Position numbers and translations under genes: made by a program
Notes under the pieces: generated by a model
What the model saw: the letters and a program-made list of their open reading frames with translations, nothing else
Databases searched by the model: none
What the model was told of the DNA's origin: nothing
Shown here: positions 11,619 through 23,414 of the stretch, in pieces
How positions within the stretch are numbered: position 1 is the stretch's first letter
Layout: every line of letters begins with the position of its first letter
Source of the DNA: Scilla litardierei
Taxonomy: Eukaryota > Streptophyta > Magnoliopsida > Asparagales > Asparagaceae
DNA length: 64,000 bases
Direction of reading: 5' to 3'
NCBI GenBank assembly: GCA_030789695.1
Contig: CM061142.1
Location: 797,929,258 to 797,993,257 of the forward strand

Positions 11619-12224
11619 TGTTGGATATGGATGACGTTTGTACACCCTTGTGGGGGATGTACGAGGGAATACGGACCTCGAACGTCGCGTACATGAAGTA
11701 GTGTGCAAAGGGAATCTGTTCCCTTGCGGAGAGGATCTCTAGATTAGTGGAAAAGTCGCATTATATGTGCATAAGTGCATGCGACATATGGCTAATAAAG
11801 GGGGAATATCTTAAGCTTATGTTGTACCATGCATATGGTACAACTTAAGCTTATAATGTGCCATGTATGATGGTACACTTTAGTTAAATTGTTCCAAAGG
11901 AACAATTACTCCTAAAATAACTACCTTGGGGGCTATAAATAAGACCCAAGGCTTAGCCATTTCCTTACACTTTTGCATGGTATTCTTGCCTTGCAATTCA
12001 TTCTAGCGAAGCTCTGCCGAAATCCTTCCTCTCTCTTTATCCAAGTTCTTAATCTAAAAGTAGAGATTTAGATTGTGGATTTAGTAGCCTTACTCCGTTC
12101 GTGAGAAGACTCGATCCGTCGTGGCGAATCCGAAGGCGAAGTTCCGAGACTACCATGCCGCATACGCAAGCGTAAGTCTCAACTTCATTTATCGATCCTA
12201 ACGCTGTTTTGAAAGGATCCTACA
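11619..12224 (+). repeat. 5' LTR of the nearly intact Copia (606 bp)
   Basis: Direct repeat of 19149-19754. It carries an inverted repeat at 11813-11852 (18-base arms, 4-base loop GCAT) and the TATA box TATAAATAA at 11934-11942, about 80 bases downstream of the hairpin. Confidence 0.94.
11813..11852 (+). promoter_or_regulatory. LTR hairpin upstream of the TATA box
   Basis: Left arm 11813-11830 and right arm 11835-11852 pair at 17 of 18 positions around loop GCAT, with AAGCTT at both outer ends. The equivalent at 19343-19382 pairs at 16 of 18. A function in transcription or RNA folding is inference. Confidence 0.6.
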
Positions 12225-12225
12225 T

Positions 12226-12237
12226 TAGTATTAGAGC
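12226..12237 (+). promoter_or_regulatory. variant primer-binding site
   Basis: TAGTATTAGAGC lies one base after the LTR, two mismatches from TGGTATCAGAGC. The changes (G to A, C to T) look like deamination-type decay. Confidence 0.75.
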
Positions 12238-12719
12238 CATACGGGTTCGCCCCGGTCAAACCGCCGCCCCGTCGAACCGATGAATGAGGCGTTGTATTTT
12301 TCACGAATGGATATCCTACCATTACGGATATGGTAGGAACACTTCGTGACGGAGAGAATGCAGCGGTTGTTCTTTTCACATTTGGGTCTTCTGTCATTAC
12401 GGATATGGCAGGAACTCTACGTGACGGGAAGAACCGACCATTCACGTAGTATGTTATTTTTCATTTTTGGCACACGGCCATTAGAAAATAACTACTTTCT
12501 CGACGAACGGGTGCTTCATCGACGAACGGGTGATTCATCGAGGAAGATGATGGTAGTTATCTCCATCGGAGGAGATGAATTTTGGTGCATGTGCACCATG
12601 GCCAAATGGGCTATGAAGGCAACGCACCCCCCTTCCCATGCGGAGGGGCTTGGCTACGGCCAATAACCACCACGGACACCGCTCCGACGTGGATGTGTGG
12701 CAACCCCATATAAGGGGGT

Positions 12720-13235
12720 GGCCGTCCATGGCCATATGGGCCATGGTCGGCCAAGGCCAAATGGCCATGGCCGGACCTGGCCGGCCCCGGCCAGGGCCAG
12801 GGGGCCCTGGCCGTGGCCAAGGCCAGGCCTGGCCTATGCCAGGCCAGGGCCAAGGGGCCCTGGCCGGCCTTGGCCAAGGCCAGGGGCCGGCCTGGCCGGC
12901 CCTGGCCGGCCTGACCGGCCCTGGCAATGGCCAGGGCCGGCACCCTGGCCACTGCCGGGGCCTGGCCGGCCCTGGCAGAGGCCAGGGCCGGCGCCCTGGC
13001 CTCGGCCAGGGCCTGGCCGGCCTTCGCAGTGGCCATGGCCAGCGCCCTGGCCACTGCCGGGGCCTGGCTGGCCCTGGCAGAGGCCAGGGCCTGCCTAGCC
13101 GGCCCTGGCAGAGGCTAGGGCCAATGCCCTGGCCTCGGCCAGGGCCTGGCCGGCCTTGGCCGGTCTCGGCCAGGGCAGAGGCCCTGGCCGGCCTTGGCCA
13201 GTCTCGGCCAGGGCAGAGGCCCTGGCCGGGAGAAG
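12720..13235 (+). repeat. GGCC-rich low-complexity block in the Copia leader
   Basis: About 500 bases built almost wholly from GGCC, CCTGGCC and GGCCAGGGCC words. Because these contain no stop triplets, several long frames are open on both strands (for example + 12638-13582 and - 13314-12535), encoding Gly/Pro/Ala/Trp-rich nonsense that differs in every frame. I consider it a non-coding leader minisatellite. It is flanked by an ~85-base repeat at 12295-12430 (ATTACGGATATGG) and by GGAGATTAGCCA repeats at 13450-13565. Confidence 0.8.
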
Positions 13236-14000
13236 TTTCAGACCAATTTTTTTTTTGGTCGACCAATTTGGGTGTTTTGGTCGACCAATCCGGAAAAAGG
13301 TCTTGGTCGATCACGAACTTGCCGACTAGCCCATACGGGGTGTCAAAAGGCCTTGGTCAAACACGAATGTGCCGAATAGCCCATACGGGGCTAACGACAG
13401 TCGTCTGCTCTTATTTTATAAATTTTTTTCTTGGGCTCTACTCCTTGAAGATTAGCCATAGTGCTCTACTTCATGCGAGATTAGCCATGTCATTGTGCTC
13501 TACTCTACGGAGATTAGCCAATGTACTTATGACGTTGTGCTCTACTCTACGGAGATTAGCCAATGTATTTCAAATTTTTTGAAAAAGGTGTTTTCAAATA
13601 GGTTATGTCCCGTCCTTAATCGGGATAGCGCAATTTAGAATTCCAAGTCCTACCACGATCCGGCCATGGTTATCTAACCCATGGGTGTGTAGAACAGGTC
13701 TCGTGGCTTGGCAATTGTTGCGCTAAAATTCTTTGCGCAAACTCTCACCTATTCCATTTTGAAAGATATGTTTTTCAAAAGTATTTTTCCGCTGCTGGTA
13801 CCATACGGGTATCATTTCTGATTTCTTTTTTACATAAGATAAGTAAGAGGGATACTTTGAAAGTTACTTCTAGATGGTAGTTGGGAACGTAGTGAACTTC
13901 TCGATTCTAGAGTTACATTTCAGCGCATCCAAGGAACTTATCAAGTGTTTAAAGAATCGAAACTTTATGCATAGAATTTTGATCGTGTTTTTCATTTTCT

Positions 14001-17000
14001 TTGCAGTTTTTTGATTCGAATATGTCTACCGCTTCTAAGAACATTATCGCCGAGCTTAACAAAGGTGAGAAGCTCAATGGCGACAATTATAAACTTTGGT
14101 CAATAAAAATCCAATATGTTTTGGAAGAGCAAGATGTGCTTGAAACACTCCAAAACGTAATGGAAGAACCTGAGTTGGGCAATACGGCCCAACACAAGAG
14201 GGACCGAGAAGCTTATGAGACTTGGACTCGAAAGAACAAAATAACACGTATTACGTTATTGTCCGCAATGGTCAATGACATAATGCGTCTATTTCGGGAA
14301 TTCGACCTAGCCAAAGACATATGGTCTGGGCTAGAAATAAAGTTTGGTGGAACTTCGGTCACCAATCTCCGCTCCTTAAATATTCAATTTGATTCGTACA
14401 AAATGCGGCGAGATCAATCTATGAAAAAGCATCTCCGCCACATGGCGAATCTCATAGCTGATTTGAAGGATGCGGGTCTTACGCTGTCTGACGAACAGCA
14501 GATCCAAGCAGTCATTCGTTCACTCCCAGATAGCTGGGATAACATGAAAATGCACCTCACTCATAATGAATGCATTAAAACTTTAAGCGATGTATCCAAA
14601 CACCTCGAACTCGAGGAAGAGCGGATTCAAGCCGCAAAACCTAGTGCCGAAGTGCACATGGCCGCTAGTTCCTCACATGGAGGAAAGAAGCGGAAGGATA
14701 AATGCTTAAGGTTCATGAACGAACGAAAGCAAGAACCGGAAACCTCAAAAAAGACTAAGAACAAAAAGTGGCAAAAGAATGTGCACTCAAAGAAGAAAAA
14801 CTTGAAGAAGATCAAGTGCTTTAAGTGCAACAAGTACGGTCACTTCGCCCGTACGTGTACGGATGGAAGTGATAAGGTAACTTGTAGGGATAGTTACATA
14901 TGTGTTTCTAGTTCCATGTTTCTTGCTGAATCTAACTATTTTTGGTTAATTGATTCAGGGGCCACAGACCACGTTGCGAAGGACAGAAGGTTCTTCGTAG
15001 AGTATCGAAGGATAACTCAAGGAACAAAGTGGATATACGTCGGCAACAACACTCGTGTTGAAGTCAAGGGCGTCGGAACATGCAAGCTAGTTCTCGACAA
15101 CGGCCGGACTCTATTATTACACGACGTCCTCTTTGCTCCAGATATTCGAAGGAATATCGTATCCGTGGTCATGTTAATGTATTTAGGTTATGAATGGAGG
15201 TTCTATAAACAAAATGTTGACCTTGTTTGTAATAGTTCTTTAGTTGGGTCGGGTAATGTTTGTAATGGATTGATAGTTTTAAACACTATGTATGATGATT
15301 CTCCTTCTATTAATGAAAGTTTCCATTTGACAAATGCTTCTAATTCTGAATCTGAGATCATTTGTTGGCATGCAAGACTTGGTCACATTGGACCAACTAG
15401 AATAGATAGACTTGCCAAAAGTGGCTTGCTATCTAATGTTTTAAAAGTTGAAATGTCAACTTGCGAACATTGTCTTGTAGGGAAAACTTGTCGCAAGCCG
15501 TTTGGAACTGGCACAAGGGCCGAAGTTCCATTACAGCTTATCCATTCGGACATTTGCGGTCCAATGAATGTTAAGACAAGACGCGGGAAGTCCTATTTCA
15601 TCACCTTCATTGATGACTTCACCCGTTTCGGTCACATTTATTTGATTTCCCACAAACATGAAGCTTTATCTTGCTTCAAAAACTATATGAGTTTAGTGGA
15701 AAATCAACTAAATCGCAAGATAAAGGTCTTGCGAACCGATCGGGGTGGAGAATATCAATCAACGAGTTTTAAGGAACTCTGTGATGAAAAAGGCATAGTT
15801 CATCAAATAACTATGCATGATACTCCGCAACAAAACGGTGTTGCGGAAAGAAGAAATAGGACATTGATGGAAATGGTCCGATCAATGATGTCTCAAGCAA
15901 ATTTACCCATCACCTTTTGGGGTGATGCATTATTGACGGCAGCATTCATCTTAAACCGTGTACCCTCGAAGTCGGTAAGTTCTACTCCTTATGAGTTGTG
16001 GAACAATAGAACTCCAGACTTAAGCATTCTAAAACCTTGGGGTTGTGCCTCTTACGCACATTTATCCTCTCACAAATATGGCAAACTTGGGCCACGTGGG
16101 AGGAAGTGTATCTTCATCCGATACGCTGAAAACTCCAAAGGATATGTTTTCGTCGGTCAAGAGGACAATGTGGGTCTAAAAGAATTCGAATCGAGGAATG
16201 TTGTCTTCTTGGAAAACGAAGTTCCAAGACATGGTGAGATAAGTTAAGACTTATCCTTGTTTGAGACTTGGGATCAAGAAGGATCGGAACGTTCGAGTGG
16301 GAGAATTCTTGGTGAAGAGGAAAATGACCCTCATACTTCACCTATGGATGATACGAACGATACCAATCCTATTCCGAGTGGGAGTGATGTTATTCCAAGT
16401 GGGAGTGATGTCATTCCAAGTGGGAGTGATCAAACTCAAGCAAGACGTAGTAATCGAACGAGGCTAACACCTCTGAGATTTGAGGATGAATTTCCTCAAG
16501 CATTCATGACATTACTACAAGATGATGACGAACCTGCAAATGTCAAACAGGCCGTCACATGCCCTGCTAAACATAAATGGATAGCGACGATGGAAGAAGA
16601 ACTTCAATCCATGAAAACAAACCAAGTCTAGGACTTGGTTGATTTACCTAAGGGACGTAGAGCCATTGGGAACAAGTGGGTTCTCAAAATCAAGCATAAG
16701 GCTGATGGCTCCATCGAGAAATATAAAGCTCGCCTTGTTGCGAAAGGTTTCACGCAACAGGAAGGAATAGACTACGAAGAGACTTTCTCTCCTGTCGTGC
16801 GTTTTACCTCCATTCGCTTAATTCTGGCAATGGTGGCTTGTTTGGACCTCGAGTTACATCAGATGGATGTAAAGACTGCTTTTCTTAACAGAGAACTAGA
16901 TGAGGAGATCTACATGGAACAACCAAACGGGTTCGTACAAGAAGAAAACAAACATAAGGTTTGTAAACTTCGTAAATCCATATATGGTCTTAAACAATCC

Positions 17001-18092
17001 TCAAGGCAGTGGTATATGCGCTTTCAAGAAGTCGTTTTGTCGTATGGTTTCTCCATGCTCGACGAAGACAACTGCGTATACAGTAAGAGGATTAAGAACA
17101 AGTATGTAATTATGTCTCTTTATGTAGATGACATACTTATAGTCAGAAATGATAAGCGTCTTATCATGGATATCAAAGCTTGGCTTTCATCTGTCTTTGA
17201 AATGAAAGACATGGGTGAAGCTGCATATATCCTTGGGGTTAAGATCTCAAGGAATCGTTCCAAGAAACTTCTTTCTCTCTCTCAAGAGACATATATAAAG
17301 AAAGTTTTAGAACGGTTTAATATGCAGGACTGCAAGCCAATTGATACTCCAATAAGCAAAGGCGAGGGTCTATGTTTGGAAATGTGTCCCAAAGATCCAA
17401 AAGAAAAGAAAGCTATGGAAAAGGTTCCATACTCCAGTGCTGTCGGGAGTCTGATGTATGCCATGATGTGTACCAGACCGGACATTTGCTATGCTGTTGG
17501 TGTGGTAAGCCGTTACCAATCCAACCCAGGACAGGCACACTGGAAAGCGGTGAAGAGGATATTAAGGTACCTCAAAGGGAATGCAGACTATGCGTTGTGC
17601 TATCAAGGCAATACCTTGAGACTCGAAGGCTATACCGATGATGATTGGGCAGGTGATCTCGACGAGTGAAGATCTACCTCAGGCTTTGTTTTCTTGCTCG
17701 GGAATGGTGCAATATCCTGGAGCAGCAAAAAGCAAACCTGCATCGCCCTATCAACCATGGAAGCCGAATTCGTAGCATTCAGCATGGCGGTCCAAGAAGC
17801 TGTTTGGCTTAGGAAATTCTTAGACAGGCTGACGGATGCCACTGACTCGAGCACTGTTCCTATATACAGTGATAGTCAACCTTCGATTGCCTATGTCAAA
17901 GATCCTAAATTTCATTGTAAGACCAAACACATTGATATTCGATTCAAGTTTGCGAAGGACTATGACAAACGGAAGGAAGTAGACATAGGATACATATCCA
18001 CGCATAAGATGATAGCGGATCCCCTTACTAAGGCGATCCCCAGAGATGTGTTCTTCAAACACTTATCATCTATGGGAATGCGTAGGTGCTGA
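14001..18092 (+). pseudogene. gag-pol: Copia gag-pol polyprotein, one frame with three stop codons
   Basis: The same frame runs from 14001 to TGA 18090-18092, broken only by TAA 16245-16247, TAG 16629-16631 and TGA 17667-17669. Likely ATG is at 14022 (MSTASKNIIAELNKGEKLNG). Gag occupies residues 1-290 with zinc knuckle C-x2-C-x4-H-x4-C at 273-286. Protease follows with WLIDSGATDH, catalytic Asp at residue 318. Integrase has the HHCC finger (WHARLGHIG ... CEHCLVGKTC) and the D, D, E set in IHSDICGP, RTDRGGEY and NGVAERRNR. RT follows 16635, with YVDD at residues 163-166 of that segment (17121). RNase H is at 17600-18092 with [16 protein letters not shown] and DPLTKAIP. The second and third stops look like Trp TGG to TAG and Arg CGA to TGA, so the copy is young but dead as read. 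Confidence 0.93.
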
Positions 18093-19132
18093 GCTGTATC
18101 ATGTAATATTTCCCATGTCTATAGAAGATCAAAGTTTAATAAAAAGAAGAAGTCTTTTTTATATTGCATACAAGTTTCTTACAAATGATTTTATATACAT
18201 TTGTGTTTAAGTCTCAGCTATTTTATTGTGTGTATGTCGGACAGATTAAGGTTGGCTCTCTCACATGAGCAACCGCCTTATCTTATCAGATGGATAAGAT
18301 AGAGATGAGACTAGTTTAAAGTCAAAATCATTAGACAAATGATTTAGAGTCGTGACTTAAACAAGATAGTCGAATGAAAGATCTGCATCATATGGATGCT
18401 TACAAAAGATCTGAGATCTGTATCACAAGGATATTTAAAAGAGATCTCATAGGATTTTTTAAATCCTATCTGTCTTATGCAGGATGAGAGTCCGGGAATA
18501 TTTCATGGGTAGTAAGGGGACTCAAAAGATAGGCACTGTGGTGTCTGATCTTTCATCCGTACAACATCATTAAGACATACTCTCCCTGGGAAAGGAGTGA
18601 TGTTGTAATACGTGTTCATACCACGTATGCATTTCGACCACTGAGTTAGTAGCAATAGTGTTTGCTATTATGTGAGACTCAAAGGCCATATGGGTCTTAA
18701 CTCTTACCCTCAAGGACTCCAATTGGTTCCTTTAGATTTGACGAGATGATCGCTATCTTAGCGTGTTGCTAATGGGCTATGATAATTCGGCTCGGCGGGG
18801 CACGTTAGAAAAGCGAATCAAGTCAAGATCAGAAGGTTCGCAAGAAGAGGAAGATTGATTTCATATTTGCATTTGGACTTTAATGATTCAAAGCTGGCCA
18901 GCCAATTGTGATCCAGATGGGATTCAATTGTTGAATATAAAGTATAAGAAATGTGAAGAAATAATCTAGGGTAAAGCATGCGTTGAACTACTCAACTTTG
19001 CACCTTCGATGTCGTTGTGTATCTCTAACAAGTGCACAACAACAGACTCTACGCGCATGACGGTCGCACGGTCTATTTCTCGGTATGATAGATGAAAGAA
19101 CTAAGAGAAAGACGTTCTCTTACAATCCCCTC
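18093..19132 (+). other. 3' untranslated part of the nearly intact Copia
   Basis: About 1 kb between RNase H and the purine tract with no coding frame of note. It contains two short AAAGATCTG...ATCAYATGGAT / ATCACAAGGAT repeats near 18380-18440. Confidence 0.6.
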
Positions 19133-19148
19133 AAGTGTGAGTGGGAGA
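19133..19148 (+). promoter_or_regulatory. polypurine tract of the nearly intact Copia
   Basis: AGTGTGAGTGGGAGA lies directly before TG of the 3' LTR. Confidence 0.7.
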
Positions 19149-19754
19149 TGTTGGATATGGATGACGTTTATACACCCTTGTGGGGGATGTACGAGGGAAT
19201 ACGGACCTCGAACGTCGCGTACACGAAGTCGTGTGCAAAGGGAATCTGTTCCCTTACGGAGAGGATCTCTAGATTAGTGGGAAAGTCACATTATATGTGC
19301 ATAAGTGCATGTGACATATGGCTAATAAAGGGGGAATATCTTAAGCTTATATTGTACCATGCATATGGTACAACTTAAGCTTATAATGTGCCATGTATGA
19401 TGGTACACTTTAGTTAAATTGTTCCAAAGGAACAATTACTCCTAAAATAACTACCTTGGGGGCTATAAATAAGACCCAAGGCTTAGCCATTTCCTTACAC
19501 TTTTGCATGGTATTCTTGCCTTGCAATTCATTCTAGCGAAGCTCTGCCGAAATCCTTCCTCTCTCTTTATCCAAGTTCTTAATCTAAAAGTAGAGATTTA
19601 GATTGTGGATTTAGTAGCCTTACTCCGTTCGTGAGAAGACTCGATCCGTCGTGGCGAATCCGAAGGCGAAGTTCCGAGACTACCGTGCCGCATACGCAAG
19701 CGTAAGTCTCAACTTCATTTATCGATCCTAACGCTGTTTTGACAGGATCCTACA
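19149..19754 (+). repeat. 3' LTR of the nearly intact Copia (606 bp)
   Basis: Direct repeat of 11619-12224, same length and ends, with TATAAATAA at 19464-19472. Followed by AGATA. Confidence 0.94.
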
Positions 19755-19759
19755 AGATA

Positions 19760-20950
19760 CTAAGACATCTGTGTAATATATACTGGTGGCTAATATGAAG
19801 CAGAGGTTGGAAGAAGTTCTGAGGACGGTCGGCATCTGAGCAATCGGTGCTGCTAGGGCCGTGTGAGGACTTCAAAGAGACATTAAGAAGAAGGAGCTGA
19901 TACTTATTTTCTTTTATGAATAAAATGTATCATTCCTTAAAGTTAAAACAATGATTGAGTATTTAACACTCAAAGTTTATTTGATAAACAAATTATGGTT
20001 CATTTTTATGAATCCGTTGTTTGAATGAATGTCTCGAGAAATGTGCTTTCCTTTGAAATTGAAATTTGCTGAGAATGGATTAAATTTCTGTGAATTTGGC
20101 TATCTAAGTTGGTTGCATAAATTCTCGAACTATGATACAGAGCTTCAAAATTTTTGATTGTTTGGAGCTGACTTAATGCTATAGTCAGTCGATAGTTAAG
20201 TATAAGTTCCAGACGTATATAAATTGTGTGTGATCATAATTATACGCATATTAAGATTAATTCTTAATAAACTACATTTGATTCTTAAAGAATTAATATT
20301 AAATGTAGTTAAGGAAAAAGTATAGTGTAGGACGTTTGACTGAGTAAGTCAATGTCAAGATTCCTTAAACCGATCTTGACTGACTCATTCGTCAAACCCA
20401 ACCTGACACTAGTACGTTCCATTTAAAGAAATTGTCAATTGGTTATGCTCATCATATATAGTCTAAATATAATTTAGATAAATGATTGAAGTACTTAACC
20501 AAATAATTCTTAAAGTCAGTGGGAGCAAGCTCATATACTTAGTTCCGGATTCTCGGACTAAGTAAAAAGGTTTCCAACTTATTTGAATCATCTATATAAA
20601 ATATTGAATCAAAATAGTTTTGATTTAATTGAATACATAGATACTTAGGGTGTCATATATGTACTTGACATATTGACACAAGAAAATTGGAATGAGATTA
20701 GAGTGACTTATAGAAATGTTAGACCCTACATCTAGGTTGTATGAGCTAATTGTTTGCCATACAAAGAAAGGAAAATTGATCCAAATCATTTTTCAAGGAT
20801 CAACCTTGTGTGATCAAGAGATGTATAAATAAATAATCCATTAAAATGCATTATAGATACTCGTTAGTAAATCCATTCTTAGGTTTGTCTTATGAATGTC
20901 CAAAGCGACTGATATGCTATAACGGTATGAGATACCGTGATAAATAGCCT
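19760..20950 (+). other. 3' internal part of the gag-only Copia, non-coding
   Basis: Continues directly from 11618 once the inner element is removed. It is AT-rich with no open frame resembling protease, integrase, RT or RNase H. Near 20340-20400 a copy of TTGACTGAGTAAGTCA is followed by CTTGACTGACTCATTCGTCAA, a short imperfect inverted repeat. Confidence 0.6.
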
Positions 20951-20966
20951 AAGTGCAAGTGGGAGA
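20951..20966 (+). promoter_or_regulatory. polypurine tract of the gag-only Copia
   Basis: AAGTGCAAGTGGGAGA directly precedes TGTAGGAGG of the 3' LTR. It resembles the purine tract of the inner Copia (AGTGTGAGTGGGAGA). Confidence 0.7.
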
Positions 20967-23414
20967 TGTAGGAGGATATATGCACATAAGGCAATTTATC
21001 CTAGGTATACGTCTTGTTAATATAATATATGGTGTCCATTACCCTAAGTATGAATTCGTTTGAATAATATACTTAGATAATGTCCATAGACTTAAAGTTA
21101 GGTCCTTACTATCTAGATAAGATCTCGATTGTGAGTAGTAAGCGACCGTATAGAAACTTGAGTCTTAAACGGTTCGTGGTCATAGATGTGTTGAGAACTG
21201 GATATCGGCACATCTGACAGACCATTGTGTCTTAGTCTTACATTAGGATAATGATGATCTCATAGTCATTCGACTTGGTGAAGTCGGAGACAAGACACAT
21301 GTGCTCATTGGAGAATGAGTTCACTGAACGACCAACATAGAGTTATTATATGGTTAAACTTTAACTAAACTGTCTATAATAACACTAAGGTGATGTTAGG
21401 TAAGCTGGTCCTTAAGACCTGAAGTCATTTATACAAACCTGTAAGTAAACGTGTCGCTTAGACCTATGATCTAGCTTCGAGGCTAGGCCTGCTAAAAGAT
21501 CTTAGGTTGGGTTGCACCTGAAGCTCTCGAGGTGAGTAGATGACTAAGATGGGATTCCTCTCTTCCGTTAAAGGGAAGTTAGTGTCACAGGCTCAGTACG
21601 GTCTTTATGTTAATCCTCGGCCGGGGTACGTTGTAAGATGTACAACGTGAATACAACAAAGACCACTGTATACTGACCAATGTTGTCTAATGGGGTTGAC
21701 AGTAAACCATACCCTAGGCCAACAGAGACATAGTCTTGACGAAGGGACTATAGCTAACGGTATTCATCACTGACACAGCCAAAGTGAACACAACGATACT
21801 TTGTCAATGGGTCGATCACATTATGATGATTCTGAAACAGGGACGACAACTGCTGCTCATGGTGACAGTCGTCTAGGGGTTCCGAGCCCCAACCAGTAGT
21901 AAGGTCAGGCTGTAGGGTCTCACACCGAGTAGCGTTCGTGTCTTAGTAATAGGAAGATTAATAAGAGAACTTCATTTGATGAAATGGAATAGTTAAATGT
22001 TCACAAGCCAGTTTTGAGACTAAGTCGTAGATGCAATAGTGATAATGTTGCATTTGATGCAAACAAAGATTAAACGTGTCGTAAATTAGTTACTAAATAA
22101 TTGTAGGAACAAATGTATTGGAAAAGGTTACCTGGTTGACGGGATCGTCCCGGTCTAAACACAGGTCCAAACCGCGTCCAAATCGGAGCTCAAACGAGCC
22201 CAGAAACGCAAAAACAGTCCGAGGCAAAGTGGGTTAGACCCACTTGGGCTTACGGACCCATCCGCAAGGAGTAAACGGGTGCACGCCCGCTACTGAGCGG
22301 GCACAGCCTGCTGCGACAGTGGGCACGTGCCCGTAGCAGCAGCGGGCTCAGCCCGCTGGTTGCAGCAGGCCAGTGCCCGCTGCACAGCGGGCACGGTCCG
22401 CTGCCCAGCAGGCTGGTGCGCCCGCCCTCCTTGCCTTGGGCGGGCGTGCCCGCCGAGCCTGCTAAGCCTAACGGGCGTGCTCGCAACTTAAGTTAAAACT
22501 AGGGTTTTTGAAACCCCTTTTTGATGGCTACGAAAATTGATTTTTTGCCCATCTTTGGGAAATTATTTGACGGATCAAACGAAGTCGAAATTCGTCGCCG
22601 TTCATTCATACGCGTTCACCATTCGAAGACCTTGGAATTGATAGCTTGTTTGGTGTTTAAAGTTTAATGGATAAAAAGAATTAATTCGTTGAAGTTGGCT
22701 TTTATGAAAGGCTTACTAAAACTTCAATTAAGCTAAATTAACTTAATTAATTTCTCTTCAATTTGTCTTTTGTCCCACATTGCTAACAACGAAAGGAGAG
22801 GTGCCGACTCCCTATATAAATAGGGGTGCACTCTCTTCATTGAAAGATGCACCAAGTCCTCGATCGAGTAGCTCCGGATTTTAGAGCAAGCTCGATCTAC
22901 GACTAAACTATTCTCTCTATCGCTTCATATTCTCTCGACTAGTCCTAGCAAGACTACGAAGGGGGTTTGAATTTGGATCCAGACGTCTAAGACGCAGGTC
23001 TACTCAAGTGAAACCTTCTACCGCTTGTGATCGGCTTGGAGGCGGGAGTCAGCTCAGGTAGATCGGTTCGCGGGTGCGAGGCGGATCGGGTGGATCGAGT
23101 CAACGCGGTTTGACTAAGAGGAGTGTCAGAAGACGGTGCGGTACATCTTGCCCGCCTCAGGGTCAAGATTCCAGGTATGTTCTCTAAGTAATTTTAGTGT
23201 ACTTTAATTTCGTCGCAGTAGAATAGATCCCTCTTGGGGTGGTCAGATCCACCCCAAGTAGGCATAGATCGGGCTAGGTTCTGGCTCCGTTAGGGCCTAG
23301 CTAAATTGTTTAGCTAGATTGTTTTTATTTTCCGCTGCGCTTTATGCCTCTGTGGTCCGTCCGACTTAGGGCGGACACAGATCCGAGCTCTGAGGGTCCG
23401 CCAAAACCCCTACA
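20967..23414 (+). repeat. 3' LTR of the gag-only Copia
   Basis: Direct repeat of 3467-5925. The TATA box TATATAAATA at 22813-22822 is intact. The GC-rich block at 22270-22480 differs in length and arrangement from the 5' copy, in line with slippage in the GCCCGCTG words. Confidence 0.93.

Larger units (their letters stand above)
11619..19754 (+). mobile_element. nearly intact Ty1/Copia element (8136 bp)
   Basis: It has two 606-bp LTRs starting TGTTGGATATGG and ending GGATCCTACA, a variant primer site, a 1.8 kb leader, one gag-pol frame with three stops, a 1 kb 3' untranslated part and a purine tract, flanked by AGATA. Counting by eye, the LTRs differ at ten positions (about 1.7%), nine of them in the first ~210 bases plus the two last changes near the end. 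This is less divergence than in the element it sits in, so it is the later arrival. I leave the Copia lineage unassigned (Tork/Angela-like features are possible). Confidence 0.93.
3467..23414 (+). mobile_element. large-LTR Copia element with gag only, itself carrying two nested insertions
   Basis: LTRs of 2459 bp (3467-5925) and 2448 bp (20967-23414) both begin TGTAGGAGG and end in ACA. They are flanked by ACCTT. A TGGTATCAGAGC primer site lies directly inside the 5' LTR, and a purine-rich tract precedes the 3' LTR. After removing the inserts at 6559-9400 and 11619-19754, about 4.05 kb of internal DNA remains. It encodes only a gag remnant (10738-11565); no protease, integrase, RT or RNase H is readable on either side. 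By eye the first ~360 bp of the two LTRs differ at about 14 positions. The element was therefore probably non-autonomous and depended on a partner's pol. Confidence 0.9.

Noticed and set aside
12535..13582. Long frames on both strands (up to 314 codons) in the GGCC block
   Set aside because: Different frames on both strands are open because GGCC-type words contain no stops; products are low-complexity Gly/Pro/Ala/Trp and lie in the leader before gag.
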